The translations under genes and the position numbers were made by a program. From assembly GCF_012641515.1 (NCBI RefSeq), contig NZ_JABAHY010000006.1:102096-166095 (forward strand): DNA of 64,000 bases, written 5' to 3'. The notes under the pieces were generated by a model that was not told the DNA's origin, searched no databases, and worked only from the letters and a program-made list of their open reading frames with translations. Origin of the DNA: Nesterenkonia sedimenti. GTDB taxonomy: Bacteria > Actinomycetota > Actinomycetes > Actinomycetales > Micrococcaceae. Below, one piece after another: positions 34,589 through 44,031 of this stretch; positions within the stretch are counted from its first letter, which is position 1; every line of letters starts with the position of its first letter.

Positions 34589-35890
34589 GTGGCACCATTG
34601 AAAATGATGCGAAAACTTCCCACCCCGCCACTGTGGCTCTTCGGCCTATTTGAGGCGATCCAGGCGGTATTGGCCACTGTGCTGCTGGTGGTGATCCCGG
34701 TGACCGGCATCAGCCTCGCACGCAACTGGCAGGGCTTCGACCCCCTGGCCGCCGGGGAACTGGCCGCACAGGCCTGGCTGGTCATCCACGCCGTACCCCT
34801 CTACCTCTCCGAAGGGGAGACCGGCTGGTTCCACCTGGTACCCCTGGGCTTCACCCTCATCCCGGTGCTGCTGGCCTGGCGCACCGGACGCCGGCTGGCC
34901 CAGGGCTCCTATCCCAGCCAGCTCTGGCAGGGCCTGGCCCTGTTCACCGCAGGCTATGCCGCAGCCGGGGTCGGCCTGGCACGCTTCGCCGCCCAGGACC
35001 CCGGAACTATGGTCTGGGCCGGAGTCGCCTGCACTGCCGTGGTCGGGATCGGTTCCCTGGCCGGCTGTTATGCCGAAGCCCGCAGTGCCACCCGGATGAT
35101 CGGGGTGGACCTCGAGGCCCGGGTGGAGGAATTCTCCCAGCATCTGAAATGGGCTGGGGCCTATATCTGGGCAGTGCTGCGGGCAGGGCTGGTCGCCTCC
35201 GTGGCAGCCCTGGGCCTGGCCGCGGTCCTGCTGGCCGGCTGGTTGGCTGTGCAGTGGATGGAAGTCGCCAACTCCTATCAGGAACTCGGCGCCGGTATCT
35301 TCGGCGGACTCGGGCTGACCCTGCTGCATCTGGGACTGGCCCCGAATATGGTGCTCTGGGCCCTGGCCTACTCAACCGGCTCCGGATTCACCCTCGGCAC
35401 CGATGCCCCGGTCACCCCCTTCACCACTGAACTCGGCGGCATCCCGGAGGTACCGGTGCTCGGTGCAGTACCCCAGGAGGCCTATACCTATGCGCCTGCG
35501 GTACTGGTTCTGCCAGTTCTCGCCGGTGTCATCGCCGGGGTTTGGTTCATGCGCGAAGGGGAGAACCACTTCGATGACTGGTGCCAGCTGCGGCTGAAAG
35601 TCCGTGCAGTCTCCATAACCGTCTCCACCCTGGTGCTCGGGGCGCTGACCGGGGCGGTGGCCGCCGTCGTACTTATCGGCCCCCTCTGGCTGTCCCATAT
35701 CTCCCTGGGCGTGGGGCGGATGACCGATATCGGCCCACATGGCATGCTTACCGCGCTGCTGCTGGCCTGCTGGGTGGGCCTGGGCACCATGATCGGCTAC
35801 CTCGCCGCCCCTGGGGTGAAGATGATCAGTCTGCCGCGGCGTCGTCGTAATGCTGACTCCGAGGAGTTCAGCGCAACTGCAGGCTCGTGA
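34589..35890 (+). CDS. DUF6350 family integral membrane protein
   Basis: 433 residues with about nine hydrophobic segments and little else. It matches the DUF6350 proteins that precede purN in many actinobacteria. The first segment region (FGLFEAIQAVLATVLLVVIP) and GWFHLVPLGFTLIPVLLAWR are typical. The start is GTG 34589; ATG 34604 is possible. Its 3' end overlaps the convergent small membrane-protein gene by 23 bp. Function unknown. Confidence 0.8.
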   Translation: MAPLKMMRKLPTPPLWLFGLFEAIQAVLATVLLVVIPVTGISLARNWQGFDPLAAGELAAQAWLVIHAVPLYLSEGETGWFHLVPLGFTLIPVLLAWRTGRRLAQGSYPSQLWQGLALFTAGYAAAGVGLARFAAQDPGTMVWAGVACTAVVGIGSLAGCYAEARSATRMIGVDLEARVEEFSQHLKWAGAYIWAVLRAGLVASVAALGLAAVLLAGWLAVQWMEVANSYQELGAGIFGGLGLTLLHLGLAPNMVLWALAYSTGSGFTLGTDAPVTPFTTELGGIPEVPVLGAVPQEAYTYAPAVLVLPVLAGVIAGVWFMREGENHFDDWCQLRLKVRAVSITVSTLVLGALTGAVAAVVLIGPLWLSHISLGVGRMTDIGPHGMLTALLLACWVGLGTMIGYLAAPGVKMISLPRRRRNADSEEFSATAGS

Positions 35891-36245
35891 TGCTCTGCTC
35901 GTAGTCCTCGTAACAGGCGTTGGTGGCCCGTTCAGTCACCGCGGTGCGCAGGCACTCGTCGAACTCCACTGAGGCATTCCAGAAGATCGCCTGCATCACC
36001 GCGCTGAGTAGGAAGAACCCGCAGCAGACCATCACCACCACCGCGGAGACGCTCAGCATGGCCGGGGCCTTGGCGCGCAGACATTTCACCAGAAGCACGA
36101 TGGCGCCGATCACCCCGGCCAGAGAGGCCACAATGGTCACCACCCGCCAGGGCATCGGCATCTCGAGGCCTGCGTAGCCCAGTACAAGGGCCAGCACCAG
36201 CCAGCCCAGCCACCGTCGGTAGCGCGCGCGGGTTTCTTCATCCAT
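35868..36245 (-). CDS. small hypothetical membrane protein
   Basis: 125 residues with four hydrophobic segments (about residues 13-28, 32-50, 62-84 with CCGFFLLSAVM at its end) and a polar C-terminal tail containing two Cys (DECLRTAVTERATNACYED), probably extracytoplasmic and possibly disulfide bonded. TAGGAG precedes the ATG. It is wedged between DUF6350 and purN on the opposite strand. No family recognised. Confidence 0.65.
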   Translation of the reverse strand: MDEETRARYRRWLGWLVLALVLGYAGLEMPMPWRVVTIVASLAGVIGAIVLLVKCLRAKAPAMLSVSAVVVMVCCGFFLLSAVMQAIFWNASVEFDECLRTAVTERATNACYEDYEQSITSLQLR

Positions 36246-36274
36246 GGTGCTCCTAAGCTTATAGGCTTGCCTCT

Positions 36275-36862
36275 ATGCGAATTGTGGTGCTGGTATCCGG
36301 CTCGGGCTCGAACCTTCAGGCGATCATCGACGCCGTCACCGCCGGTCCGCTGCCGGTGGAGATCGCCGCGGTGGGCTCCGATGTTCCCGGCTGCAAGGGG
36401 CTGCAGCGGGCCGAGGGCGCCGGAATCACCACCTTCGCGGTCCCCCTGCAGAAGTGCGCCAGTCCGGAGGAGCGCAGCGAATGGAACCGTCAGCTATGCG
36501 CGGCAGTCCAGGAGCATGCCCCGGATCTGCTGGTGACCTCAGGGTTCATGCGGATCCTCTCCGAGGAGTTCCTGACCAGCCTCGGGGTTCCGATCATCAA
36601 CACCCATCCCGCCCTGCTGCCCAGCTTCCCCGGGGCCCACGGAGTCCGCGATGCACTGCGCCACGGGGTTAAAGTCACCGGCTGCACGGTCCACCAGGTC
36701 GATGCCGGGGTGGACACCGGTCCGATCATCGCTCAGGCGGCGGTGGAGATCACCGAGGATGACACCGAGGACAGCCTGCATGAGCGGATCAAGGTCCAGG
36801 AGCGCCGCCTGCTGTTAGAGACCCTCGAGCGGTTGGCCGCCGGGCGGCTGCAGCTGAGCTGA
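36275..36862 (+). CDS. purN: phosphoribosylglycinamide formyltransferase
   Basis: 195 residues, the 10-formyl-THF-dependent GAR transformylase of purine synthesis. Signatures: VLVSGSGSNLQAIID at the N-terminus, SGFMRILSEEFL, INTHPALLPSFPGAHGVRDAL with the catalytic Asn and His, and GCTVHQVDAGVDTGPII with the catalytic Asp. In many relatives purH follows; here a convergent histidine-phosphatase gene follows instead, so purH must be elsewhere. Confidence 0.95.
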   Translation: MRIVVLVSGSGSNLQAIIDAVTAGPLPVEIAAVGSDVPGCKGLQRAEGAGITTFAVPLQKCASPEERSEWNRQLCAAVQEHAPDLLVTSGFMRILSEEFLTSLGVPIINTHPALLPSFPGAHGVRDALRHGVKVTGCTVHQVDAGVDTGPIIAQAAVEITEDDTEDSLHERIKVQERRLLLETLERLAAGRLQLS

Positions 36863-36982
36863 GGTTACCGGGCGAAATTACCGATTCCCGGGGGAATTTC
36901 ACCGAGATACTGCAATATCGCTGGGAAACTCGGGGTCGGAGGAGGCCAGACGCCGCGGAGCGGAGGGCCCAGCCTCTGTTGA

Positions 36983-37648
36983 CTAAGCCCCGGGTAGGGC
37001 CAGGGCCTGCTTGCTCAGCTGCTTATTCGGTTCGGCATAGCTGACCGACTCCACACCCCCGGGACCGATATTGAGGCTGGTCACCGAGGTCAGAGTGCAT
37101 TCACGACTGCGCGGGTCATGCCACAGCGGACGCTGCTCAGCCCATAGCCGGGTCACCCAGATCGGCAGCTGATGGGAGACCAGAACCACCTCGGCGCCAT
37201 CGCCATGTTCGGCAATCGCCCGGTCCGAGAGGTCCTTGACCGCCTGTAGCACCCGCTCCACCTGCTGCTTATACGGTTCACCCCAGGAGGGCCGGAAGGG
37301 GTTGCGCAGCAGCGGCCAGTACCGCGGGCTGCGCAGGTGCCGCTTCACATTCGAGAGTCCCTCAAAGGCGTTCTCCGCCTCCAACACCCGGTCCTCGGTG
37401 ATCACCGGAAGATCCAGCCGGGCCGCCAGGGGAGCGATAGTCTCCTGGGCCCGCTGCAGGGGAGAGGCTGCCAGCAGATGCACCGGCTGACCGGCCTCCG
37501 CACGCTGGCCGAAATACTCAGCAATCCCTTCAGCCATCTGCTTACCCAGATCAGAGAGCCCAAAACCGGGCAGCCGCCCGTAGAGCACCTTCTGCGGGTT
37601 ATAGACCTCACCATGCCGGACCAAGTGGACAGTTGCAGTTTGAGCCAT
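36983..37648 (-). CDS. histidine phosphatase (phosphoglycerate mutase-like) family protein
   Basis: About 221 residues. VHLVRHGEVYNPQKVLYG contains the RHG phosphohistidine motif; ASPLQRAQETIAPLA and VVLVSHQLPIWVTRL supply the remaining catalytic Arg, Glu and His. The substrate is unknown; this family covers many phosphatases. The start at 37648 (MAQTATVHLVRHGE) is clear, and a much longer open frame upstream is a shadow of the divergent gene. It sits just before the cytochrome c biogenesis operon, as in related actinobacteria. Confidence 0.88.
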   Translation of the reverse strand: MAQTATVHLVRHGEVYNPQKVLYGRLPGFGLSDLGKQMAEGIAEYFGQRAEAGQPVHLLAASPLQRAQETIAPLAARLDLPVITEDRVLEAENAFEGLSNVKRHLRSPRYWPLLRNPFRPSWGEPYKQQVERVLQAVKDLSDRAIAEHGDGAEVVLVSHQLPIWVTRLWAEQRPLWHDPRSRECTLTSVTSLNIGPGGVESVSYAEPNKQLSKQALALPGA

Positions 37649-37678
37649 AGCCCCAAGTCTGGCAGTAAAGTTGCGCAT

Positions 37679-38524
37679 ATGAGTACTTCTGGGCACGACG
37701 ACGCCACAAGCGCCCCCGATGAGCGGCCCCGCCCCCGCTATGGGGCCTATGCTCCTAAACCCACCGGCGAGGAGACCGCCAAGGAATCCGCAGCCGACAG
37801 CGCTGAGAGGGAGAACACCGAAGAGCGCGCTGAGCAGCCGGCAGAGCAGCGCTCGCCGGCCGCCTCCCCATGGGCAAGCCCGGAACCGGCCAAGAGCTCC
37901 GAGGCCCAGGTGGCCAGCCCCTATGGAACGCCCACCGAGGAGGAGCTGCGGGCAGCCGAAGGCGGCCCCGCCCCCTTCCCTCAGGGTTCGGGTGAGCAGC
38001 CGGCCCAAACTCCGCCGAGCCGACCCGGGAGCCTCTACGCCACCCTGATCCTGCTGCTGGTGGCCGGTCTGACCTCCCTGGCCTGGGGTATCTACGTCTT
38101 CGCCACCCTGCCCGGGCAGCACCCCGATGAGGTGCTCAGCCCGTATATGCAGGAATCCATGCTGGCAGCCACCCAGAACGACCCCCAGCTGTCGGATATG
38201 ACCCAGGCCGAGATCCTGGAGTTCACCGTGATCACCTTCGCCTTGGTGGCACTGATCTGGTCGATCATTCTGCTGGGGCTTTACATCACCATGGCCTTCC
38301 TGGGATCCATGGCCGGAACGCCCGGACGCGTACTGGCCACCATCTGGTCCGGGCTGAGCCTGTTCTTCCTGCTGCTGGGCCATAACGGCACCAGCTATGC
38401 GCTGATCTTCCTGGTGGTCCTGCTCTCGGCAGCAGCGATTGTGGCCATGTGGCTGCCGCCGTCGAACCACTTCGTCAGGCACCGCCGCTGGTGGAAGGAA
38501 GCGCGGCGTCGTCGGGGGTATTGA
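37679..38524 (+). CDS. hypothetical membrane protein with disordered N-terminus
   Basis: 281 residues. The first ~115 are Pro/Glu/Ala-rich and disordered (TSGHDDATSAPDERPRPRYG). Four hydrophobic segments follow (YATLILLLVAGLTSLAWGIY, then EFTVITFALVALIWSIILLG, and two more near the C-terminus), with a basic tail (RHRRWWKEARRRRGY). A TAAAGT box (37666-37671) ends 7 bases before the ATG, so the mRNA is probably leaderless. No function assigned. Confidence 0.7.
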   Translation: MSTSGHDDATSAPDERPRPRYGAYAPKPTGEETAKESAADSAERENTEERAEQPAEQRSPAASPWASPEPAKSSEAQVASPYGTPTEEELRAAEGGPAPFPQGSGEQPAQTPPSRPGSLYATLILLLVAGLTSLAWGIYVFATLPGQHPDEVLSPYMQESMLAATQNDPQLSDMTQAEILEFTVITFALVALIWSIILLGLYITMAFLGSMAGTPGRVLATIWSGLSLFFLLLGHNGTSYALIFLVVLLSAAAIVAMWLPPSNHFVRHRRWWKEARRRRGY

Positions 38525-38554
38525 CCCGACGCTCAGCCGCTCATACCGCCGCTT

Positions 38555-38583
38555 TTTCTACACACCGTAGAAAACGGTAGAAT
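38555..38583 (+). promoter_or_regulatory. operator/promoter of the cytochrome c biogenesis operon (palindrome site 2)
   Basis: TTTCTACACACCGTAGAAA (38555-38573) has the same arms and 5-nt spacer as the sites at 10947 and 46813. It is followed by TAGAAT (38578-38583), a good -10 ending 9 bases before the ATG at 38593, which implies a leaderless mRNA. The palindrome covers the -35 region, as expected for a repressor site. Confidence 0.7.
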
Positions 38584-38592
38584 TGACGACTG

Positions 38593-39210
38593 ATGCATTT
38601 TCCACGCCCGCAGGGCCCCTCCCGCCGCCGGTTCCGCAGCCTCGTGGCTGCGGTGCTGATCTCTGCCTTCGCACTGACCGCCTGCGGCTCGGATAACGAG
38701 GACCTGGCCCAAAACGCCTCCAATGACGGCTCCAACTACGTGGCCGGAGACGGCTCGGTCCAGGAGTACGGGGCCGATAACCGCGGCGAGCCGGTGGTCT
38801 TCGAGGCTGAGACTTTCGAGGGCGAGGCCGTCACCGCCGAGACCTTCCAGGGCGAGGTCACCGTGATCAACGTCTGGTACGCCGCCTGCCCGCCCTGCCG
38901 TAAGGAAGCCCCGGACCTGCAGGAGATTCACGAGGAATTCGAGGCCGACGGGGTCCAGTTCTACGGGGTCAACACCCGCGACACCCAGCCCACCGCAGAG
39001 GCCTTCGAGCGGACCTTCGGGATCACCTACCCCTCCATCGAGGACCGTGGCGGGGATGTGCTGATGTCCTTGACCGACTACGTCCACCCCTCGGCGGTGC
39101 CCACCACCCTGGTGCTCGACCGCGAGGGAAGGGTCTCGGCCCGGATCAGCGGCCTCGTGGACCCCGGAACACTGCGCGCCCTGATCGACACCGCCCTTGA
39201 AGAGGCTTGA
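38593..39210 (+). CDS. TlpA/ResA-like thiol-disulfide oxidoreductase lipoprotein
   Basis: 205 residues. An N-terminal signal with lipobox (AFALTACGS) anchors it outside the membrane. The thioredoxin-fold domain has the active site YAACPPCRKEAP (CPPC) and the cis-Pro loop SAVPTTLVLD. It reduces apocytochrome c cysteines so that haem can be attached, receiving electrons from CcdA, whose gene overlaps it by 4 bp. First gene of a four-gene operon under the palindromic operator. Confidence 0.9.
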   Translation: MHFPRPQGPSRRRFRSLVAAVLISAFALTACGSDNEDLAQNASNDGSNYVAGDGSVQEYGADNRGEPVVFEAETFEGEAVTAETFQGEVTVINVWYAACPPCRKEAPDLQEIHEEFEADGVQFYGVNTRDTQPTAEAFERTFGITYPSIEDRGGDVLMSLTDYVHPSAVPTTLVLDREGRVSARISGLVDPGTLRALIDTALEEA

Positions 39211-39974
39211 TGGTGAACAACCCCTTCGCCGAGATCGCCACTGACGGCACCCTGCTGCTGGCCGCACCGATTGCCCTGCTGGCGGGGCTGATCAGCTTCC
39301 TCTCACCCTGTGTGCTGCCGCTGGTACCCGGCTATCTCGGCTATGTCACCGGACTCTCCGGTGTGGATCTGGCCGACCGTGCCCGCTCCCGGATGGCGCT
39401 GGGTGCAACACTCTTTGTCCTGGGTTTCACCGTGGTCTTTGTGCTCATCGGGGCGATCTTCGTCCAGGTCTCCACCTGGCTGCGCTTCGGCGGCGGCGAC
39501 TGGCTCACCCAGGTGCTGGGCATCCTGGTGATCTTCATGGGACTGGTCTTCATGGGAGCCTTCAGCGCCTTCCAACGCGAACGCAAAATCCACCGCCGGC
39601 CCCCCGACGGCCTGCTCGGGGCACCCCTGCTGGGGGCCACCTTCGGCATCGGCTGGGCCCCCTGTATGGGCCCCACCCTGGCGGCAGTGCTGGCCCTGGT
39701 AGTCGGCAACCCCTCCGGGGCTGAGCACACCCGCGGTGCGCTGCTGGTCTTCTTCTACTGCATCGGCCTGGGCCTGCCGTTCATCCTGATCAGCCTGGGT
39801 CTGCAGCGCGGAATGCGGGCCATGGAATTCTTCAAGCGGCATAAGCTGGCGGTGATGCGCATCGGCGGCGGCATGCTGATCCTGATCGGTCTGCTGATGG
39901 CCAGCGGCATCTGGAACACCTGGGTCTGGGCGCTGCAGGACTGGTTCGAATCCGAGGTCGTGATGCCCATATGA
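39207..39974 (+). CDS. ccdA: cytochrome c biogenesis protein CcdA
   Basis: 255 residues with six TM segments. The two redox cysteines sit in FLSPCVLPLVPGYLGY (TM1) and IGWAPCMGPTLAAVL (TM4), as in CcdA/DsbD. It carries electrons from cytosolic thioredoxin to the lipoprotein thioredoxin encoded just upstream. Overlaps both neighbours by 4 bp. Confidence 0.94.
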   Translation: MMVNNPFAEIATDGTLLLAAPIALLAGLISFLSPCVLPLVPGYLGYVTGLSGVDLADRARSRMALGATLFVLGFTVVFVLIGAIFVQVSTWLRFGGGDWLTQVLGILVIFMGLVFMGAFSAFQRERKIHRRPPDGLLGAPLLGATFGIGWAPCMGPTLAAVLALVVGNPSGAEHTRGALLVFFYCIGLGLPFILISLGLQRGMRAMEFFKRHKLAVMRIGGGMLILIGLLMASGIWNTWVWALQDWFESEVVMPI

Positions 39975-41719
39975 GTAAGAACAACGACCACGACGCTCCG
40001 CAGGTCCAGCCCTCCGCCCACCGGGACAATGCGCGCGAAGACGCGATTAACACCGCCCAGGGCACAGAGCAGAGCACAGAGCAGAAGGGCACCTCCAAGA
40101 AGGACGTCACCGCCCCCACCCTGGGCCTCACCGGGATGCTGCGCTGGGCCTGGACCCAGCTGACCAGTATGCGCACCGCGCTGATGCTACTGCTCCTGCT
40201 GGCGATTGCCGCAGTGCCCGGCTCCATCTTCCCGCAGCGGGTCCAGGACTCCTTCGCAGTGCAGACCTGGATCGAGGACAACCCCACCGCCGGACCGATC
40301 CTGGACTTCTTCCAGTTCTTCGACGTCTACTCCTCGGTCTGGTTCTCCGCGATCTACCTGCTGCTGTTCATCAGCCTGATCGGCTGTATCATCCCGCGGA
40401 CGCGTAAGCACTACCAGCAGATGACCTCACCGCCGCCGCGGACCCCACGGCGGCTGGCCCGACTGCCCGAATACGGTGCCCTGGAGCTCGACGAGGACTC
40501 CCCAGAGCGCGAGAAGGTGCTGGAGCAGGCCGAAGGCGTGCTGCGTCGTCGTCGTTATCGCACCGAGAGGCGCCCCGGTGAGAACGGGACGGGATCGGTC
40601 GGAGCCGAGAAGGGCTACCTCAAAGAGGTCGGCAATATCCTCTTCCACGTCTCCCTGGTCGGTGTGCTGGTGGCGGTGGCCGTGGGCTCCTTCTTCAGCT
40701 ACCGCGGCCAGAAGGTCCTGGTGGAGGATGAGGGCTTCGTCAACGCCCTGGCCGATTACGACAATTTCTTCCCCGGCACCTGGTTCAGCGAGGACCTGCT
40801 GGATCCCTTCTCTATCCGGCTGGACTCCTTCGACCGGGCCTTCGACCGGCAGTTCTTCGACGGCGAGCCCAATCCCAACTACGGTCAGGCCCTGGACTTC
40901 ACCGCCGAGGTCACCGTCCGGGAGAGCCCCGATGCCGAACCGGAGCAGACCGAGCTGAAGGTCAACGACCCCCTCTCCCTGGGCGGGGCTAGTATCTACC
41001 TGGTCGGCAATGGCTACGCCCCGGTGGTCACCGTGCGCGACGGCGAGGGTGAGGTCGCCTTATCTGGGCCGGTCATCACCCGTCCCGACGATGGCTCCTA
41101 CACCTCGATGATGGTGATCAAAGCCCCCGATGCCGTCCCCGAACAGCTGGGCTTCGTGGGCCTATTCCTGCCCAGCGCCCATGACACCGGTGACGGGATG
41201 GCCATCTCGGCCGACCCCGAGCTGCTGAACCCCGAACTGCATCTGAACTCCTATTACGGAGACCTCGGGCTCGACGACGGCCTGCCACAGAACGTGTACG
41301 TCCTCGACACTGAGGACCTCACTGAGCTGAACTCCCGGGAGTCCGAGGACGGCGGCATCGTGCTGGCCCCCGGCGAGACCCTGGAACTTCCCAATGGACT
41401 CGGCACGATCGAGTTCGAAGGTGTTCGGGACTATGTGGCCCTGGACATCACCTATAACCCCGCAACCGGCTGGATTCTGGCCTTCTCGATCACCGCGACA
41501 GTGGGCCTGACCGCCAGCCTGTTCATGCGCAGGCGACGGGCCTGGGTCAAGGTCGAGGAGTCTGAATCGGGGCGTACACTGGTCACCTACGGCCTCCTCG
41601 CCCGCGGTGAGGACTTCCGTCTGCGTGATGAGAACATCGCTCTGCGCACCCAGTTTGAAAAGATCTGGCCGGTCCGCCCGCCGGAAGATGAGAACAACGT
41701 GGAGAAGGATACCCCATGA
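39971..41719 (+). CDS. resB: cytochrome c biogenesis protein ResB
   Basis: 582 residues. A charged cytosolic N-terminus precedes TM1 (MLLLLLAIAAVPGSIFPQR), TM2 (WFSAIYLLLFISLIGCII) and TM3 (ILFHVSLVGVLVAVAVGSFF); a large extracytoplasmic domain follows (about 235-490) before a last TM (GWILAFSITATVGLTASLFM). This is the ResB layout of system II haem lyase, acting with CcsA. The neighbouring overlaps show tight coupling. Confidence 0.93.
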   Translation: MSKNNDHDAPQVQPSAHRDNAREDAINTAQGTEQSTEQKGTSKKDVTAPTLGLTGMLRWAWTQLTSMRTALMLLLLLAIAAVPGSIFPQRVQDSFAVQTWIEDNPTAGPILDFFQFFDVYSSVWFSAIYLLLFISLIGCIIPRTRKHYQQMTSPPPRTPRRLARLPEYGALELDEDSPEREKVLEQAEGVLRRRRYRTERRPGENGTGSVGAEKGYLKEVGNILFHVSLVGVLVAVAVGSFFSYRGQKVLVEDEGFVNALADYDNFFPGTWFSEDLLDPFSIRLDSFDRAFDRQFFDGEPNPNYGQALDFTAEVTVRESPDAEPEQTELKVNDPLSLGGASIYLVGNGYAPVVTVRDGEGEVALSGPVITRPDDGSYTSMMVIKAPDAVPEQLGFVGLFLPSAHDTGDGMAISADPELLNPELHLNSYYGDLGLDDGLPQNVYVLDTEDLTELNSRESEDGGIVLAPGETLELPNGLGTIEFEGVRDYVALDITYNPATGWILAFSITATVGLTASLFMRRRRAWVKVEESESGRTLVTYGLLARGEDFRLRDENIALRTQFEKIWPVRPPEDENNVEKDTP

Positions 41720-42798
41720 GCACAGTGGCAAGTGCGCTTCAGCCGATCAATGTTGAGCTGGCCGAATACTCTGAGCTGTTCATGATGATCAGCGGCTTCA
41801 TCTATACCCTGGCGTTCATCCTGTTCACTGTGGACACCGCGCGCAGTTCGGCGACCATCAAACGGGTGGAGAACGAGCTGGCCGCCGAGGCCGAGCATCA
41901 GCGTCCCCGCGAACTGGTCGGCGCCGGTGCTGGTGGCTCCGATGCCGGACTGACCGCCGATGCCGGCGATGATTCCGCTCAGCAGCCGGAGGTCGCCGAT
42001 GAGGACCTCGTCGATGACGATATGGCCTATATCGGCACTCGGCGCCCCTTCGCCAATGTGGCGGTGGCCCTGACCGTGGTGGCCGTGGCCGCACATGCCT
42101 TCGCGGTGATCTCCCGCGGAATTGCTGCCAGCCGCTGGCCCCTGGGGAATATGTACGAGTTCCTGGTCGGTGCCGCCCTGGTGGTCACCCTGGTGTATCT
42201 GGCCAGCCTCATTCGCCGTGACCTGCGCTTCCTGGGTGTCTTCGTGCTGGGGTTGGTGGTGACCATGATGGTCGCTGCCACCATCGGCTTCCCGACCCCG
42301 ATCGGCCATGTCCAGCCGGCCCTGCAGAGCCCCTGGCTGGTCATCCACGTCTCCCTGGCCTCGCTGTCCATCGGCCTGTTCGTGCTGACCTTCGCCATGA
42401 ACGTCCTGCAGCTGATTCAGAGCCAGCGGGAGAAGGGCGGACGGCTGCAGAAGCTGACTTTCCTGCGCCTGGTGCCCAAGGCCTTCTCCCTGGAGAACTG
42501 GGCCTACCGGATCAACGCGGTGGCTTTCGTCTTCTGGACGGTTGGTCCGCTGATTACCGGCGCGATCTGGGCCAATGAGTCCTGGGGCCGCTACTGGGGG
42601 TGGGACCCCAAGGAGGTCTGGACCTTCGTGATCTGGGTGGTCTACGCCGGCTACCTGCACGCCCGGGCCACCCGCGGCTGGACCGGCAACCGGGCTGCCT
42701 GGCTGTCCATCGTGGGCTTCGTGTGCATCATCATCAACTACACCGTGGTCAACGTCTGGTTCCCCGGCCTGCACTCCTACGCTGGCCTGCCCCAGTAA
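41716..42798 (+). CDS. ccsA: cytochrome c biogenesis protein CcsA (haem-handling subunit)
   Basis: 360 residues with eight or so TM segments. The Trp-rich haem-binding motif is clear (WGRYWGWDPKEVWTFVIW), and conserved His residues flank it (VIHVSLASLSIGLF; YLHARATRGW). With ResB it exports haem and attaches it to apocytochrome c. An insert of about 45 residues near residue 60-105 (AGAGGSDAGLTADAGDD) is Gly/Asp-rich and probably cytosolic. Last gene of the operon; IS remnants start 70 bp downstream. Also named ccsB in some annotations. Confidence 0.92.
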   Translation: MSTVASALQPINVELAEYSELFMMISGFIYTLAFILFTVDTARSSATIKRVENELAAEAEHQRPRELVGAGAGGSDAGLTADAGDDSAQQPEVADEDLVDDDMAYIGTRRPFANVAVALTVVAVAAHAFAVISRGIAASRWPLGNMYEFLVGAALVVTLVYLASLIRRDLRFLGVFVLGLVVTMMVAATIGFPTPIGHVQPALQSPWLVIHVSLASLSIGLFVLTFAMNVLQLIQSQREKGGRLQKLTFLRLVPKAFSLENWAYRINAVAFVFWTVGPLITGAIWANESWGRYWGWDPKEVWTFVIWVVYAGYLHARATRGWTGNRAAWLSIVGFVCIIINYTVVNVWFPGLHSYAGLPQ

Positions 42799-42870
42799 CG
42801 AGGTCCCGTACCCAACCGCGCTGCCCCGTTCGGTGAATGCTCGGTGAACTCCCAGACTCTTCTATGTTTG

Positions 42871-43903
42871 TCAAGCCGCGTTCATGGCTGCTGCTGAGGT
42901 GTTGAGGGTTCGGTAGACCCGGCGGGTCAGGTAGCGCTTGAGACAGCGGCGGATCTCTCGGTCGGTTTTGCCTTCTGCTCGGCGTTTCTCGACGTACTGG
43001 CGGGTCTCGGCATCGTGGGTCATCTTGGTGATGGCGACCATGTGCAGGGCGTTGTTCAGGGACCTGTCGCCGCCGCGGTTCGGTCGGTGTCGGATCGTGT
43101 TCCCGGACGAGGCGGGGATGGGATTGGCCCCCGCCAGGGAAGCGAACGCCGCCTCGTTGCGGACTCTGCCGTGGTGGGACCACGCGGCGAGGCACTTCGC
43201 GGCGCTGATGGCTCGGAACCCCTTCTCCTGGAGCAGGGGTGCGGCCTCGCTGGCTTTGACCAGCTCATCGAGTTGCTTCTCGTTGGCGGTGAGCTGTTCA
43301 TCCAGGTCCAGGATGTGCTTGGCCAGCCGTGCGGCCTCAGACCGGGCGATCGAGATGGAGAGCTCTTCCTCGCGGTCCCGCCACCGAGAGACCTCGGTGA
43401 TCTGGGTGCTGGTTAGTTTTTTTGCGGGCATCCAGGCCCAACTCGTTGGCCCGAACCAGGGCGGTCAGCGCGTTGACTGACCGAGTACGGTCCTTGCTCA
43501 TCGATTCCCGGGCGGTGGCCAGGATCTGCACGCTCTGGCGGACCCCATCATCTAGCCGGGGTCGGCGCAGCTTTTCCACGGGCAGCCCCAGGGTGGCCGT
43601 GGCGATCTGGTGAGCATCCAGGGCATCGGACTTACCCACGCCACGGCGGATCTTGGCCTCCATGCGCGGGGCTTCAGCCACCGGATAGCGGTGAGCGGCC
43701 ACGGTGCCGGCCAGGATCGCTCCGTAGGTGGCGGCGCCTTCGATCACCCACAGGGTGTCGGCGTCTGCTTCGGTGCGGCGGGCGACCCAAGCCATGGCCC
43801 GTTTGATGCCGGCGGAACTGGTGGGAAACTCCCGGGAGTCCCTTCCAACGTGATGGACATGGTTCTTACGGCCGTTACCGGCCGGTACCAGTCCGGGTCG
43901 TGG
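42871..43903 (-). pseudogene. IS110 family transposase, frameshifted and 5'-truncated
   Basis: The N-terminal RuvC-like (DEDD) part (43795-43425: LWVIEGAATYGAILAG, GKSDALDAHQIATATLG) and the C-terminal Transposase_20 part (43431-42871: AAFASLAGANPIPASSGNT, RHRPNRGGDRSLNNALH) are in different frames. They join at a run of seven A on the coding strand (near 43425). The usual first ~20 residues with the initial catalytic Asp are not recognisable upstream. The run could allow slippage, but the damaged N-terminus argues for a dead copy. CTATGTTTGTCAAG at 42862-42875 marks its end. Confidence 0.8.
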
Positions 43904-44031
43904 TCACTTCGGAACAGCACTGTGACGGGTCACACCCAGCGGGTGGACAATCTTCTGATCAAGTTACCGAGGTGGGCCGGACAGGTGCCGGCCGACCACC
44001 CCGATGAACGGACAAGTCCGCCTAAAGACAA

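Noticed and set aside
34404..34631. 75-residue minus-strand frame across the hairpin array
   Set aside because: The region is dominated by palindromes, the frame is not protein-like, and it overlaps the DUF6350 start.
37649..38482. N-terminal extension of the histidine phosphatase to 499 residues
   Set aside because: The extra part is antisense to the hypothetical membrane-protein gene, and the family start MAQTATVHLVRHGE is at 37648.
41587..42774. 395-residue minus-strand frame opposite ccsA
   Set aside because: Composition (Gly/His/Gln-rich) and position show that it is a shadow of ccsA.
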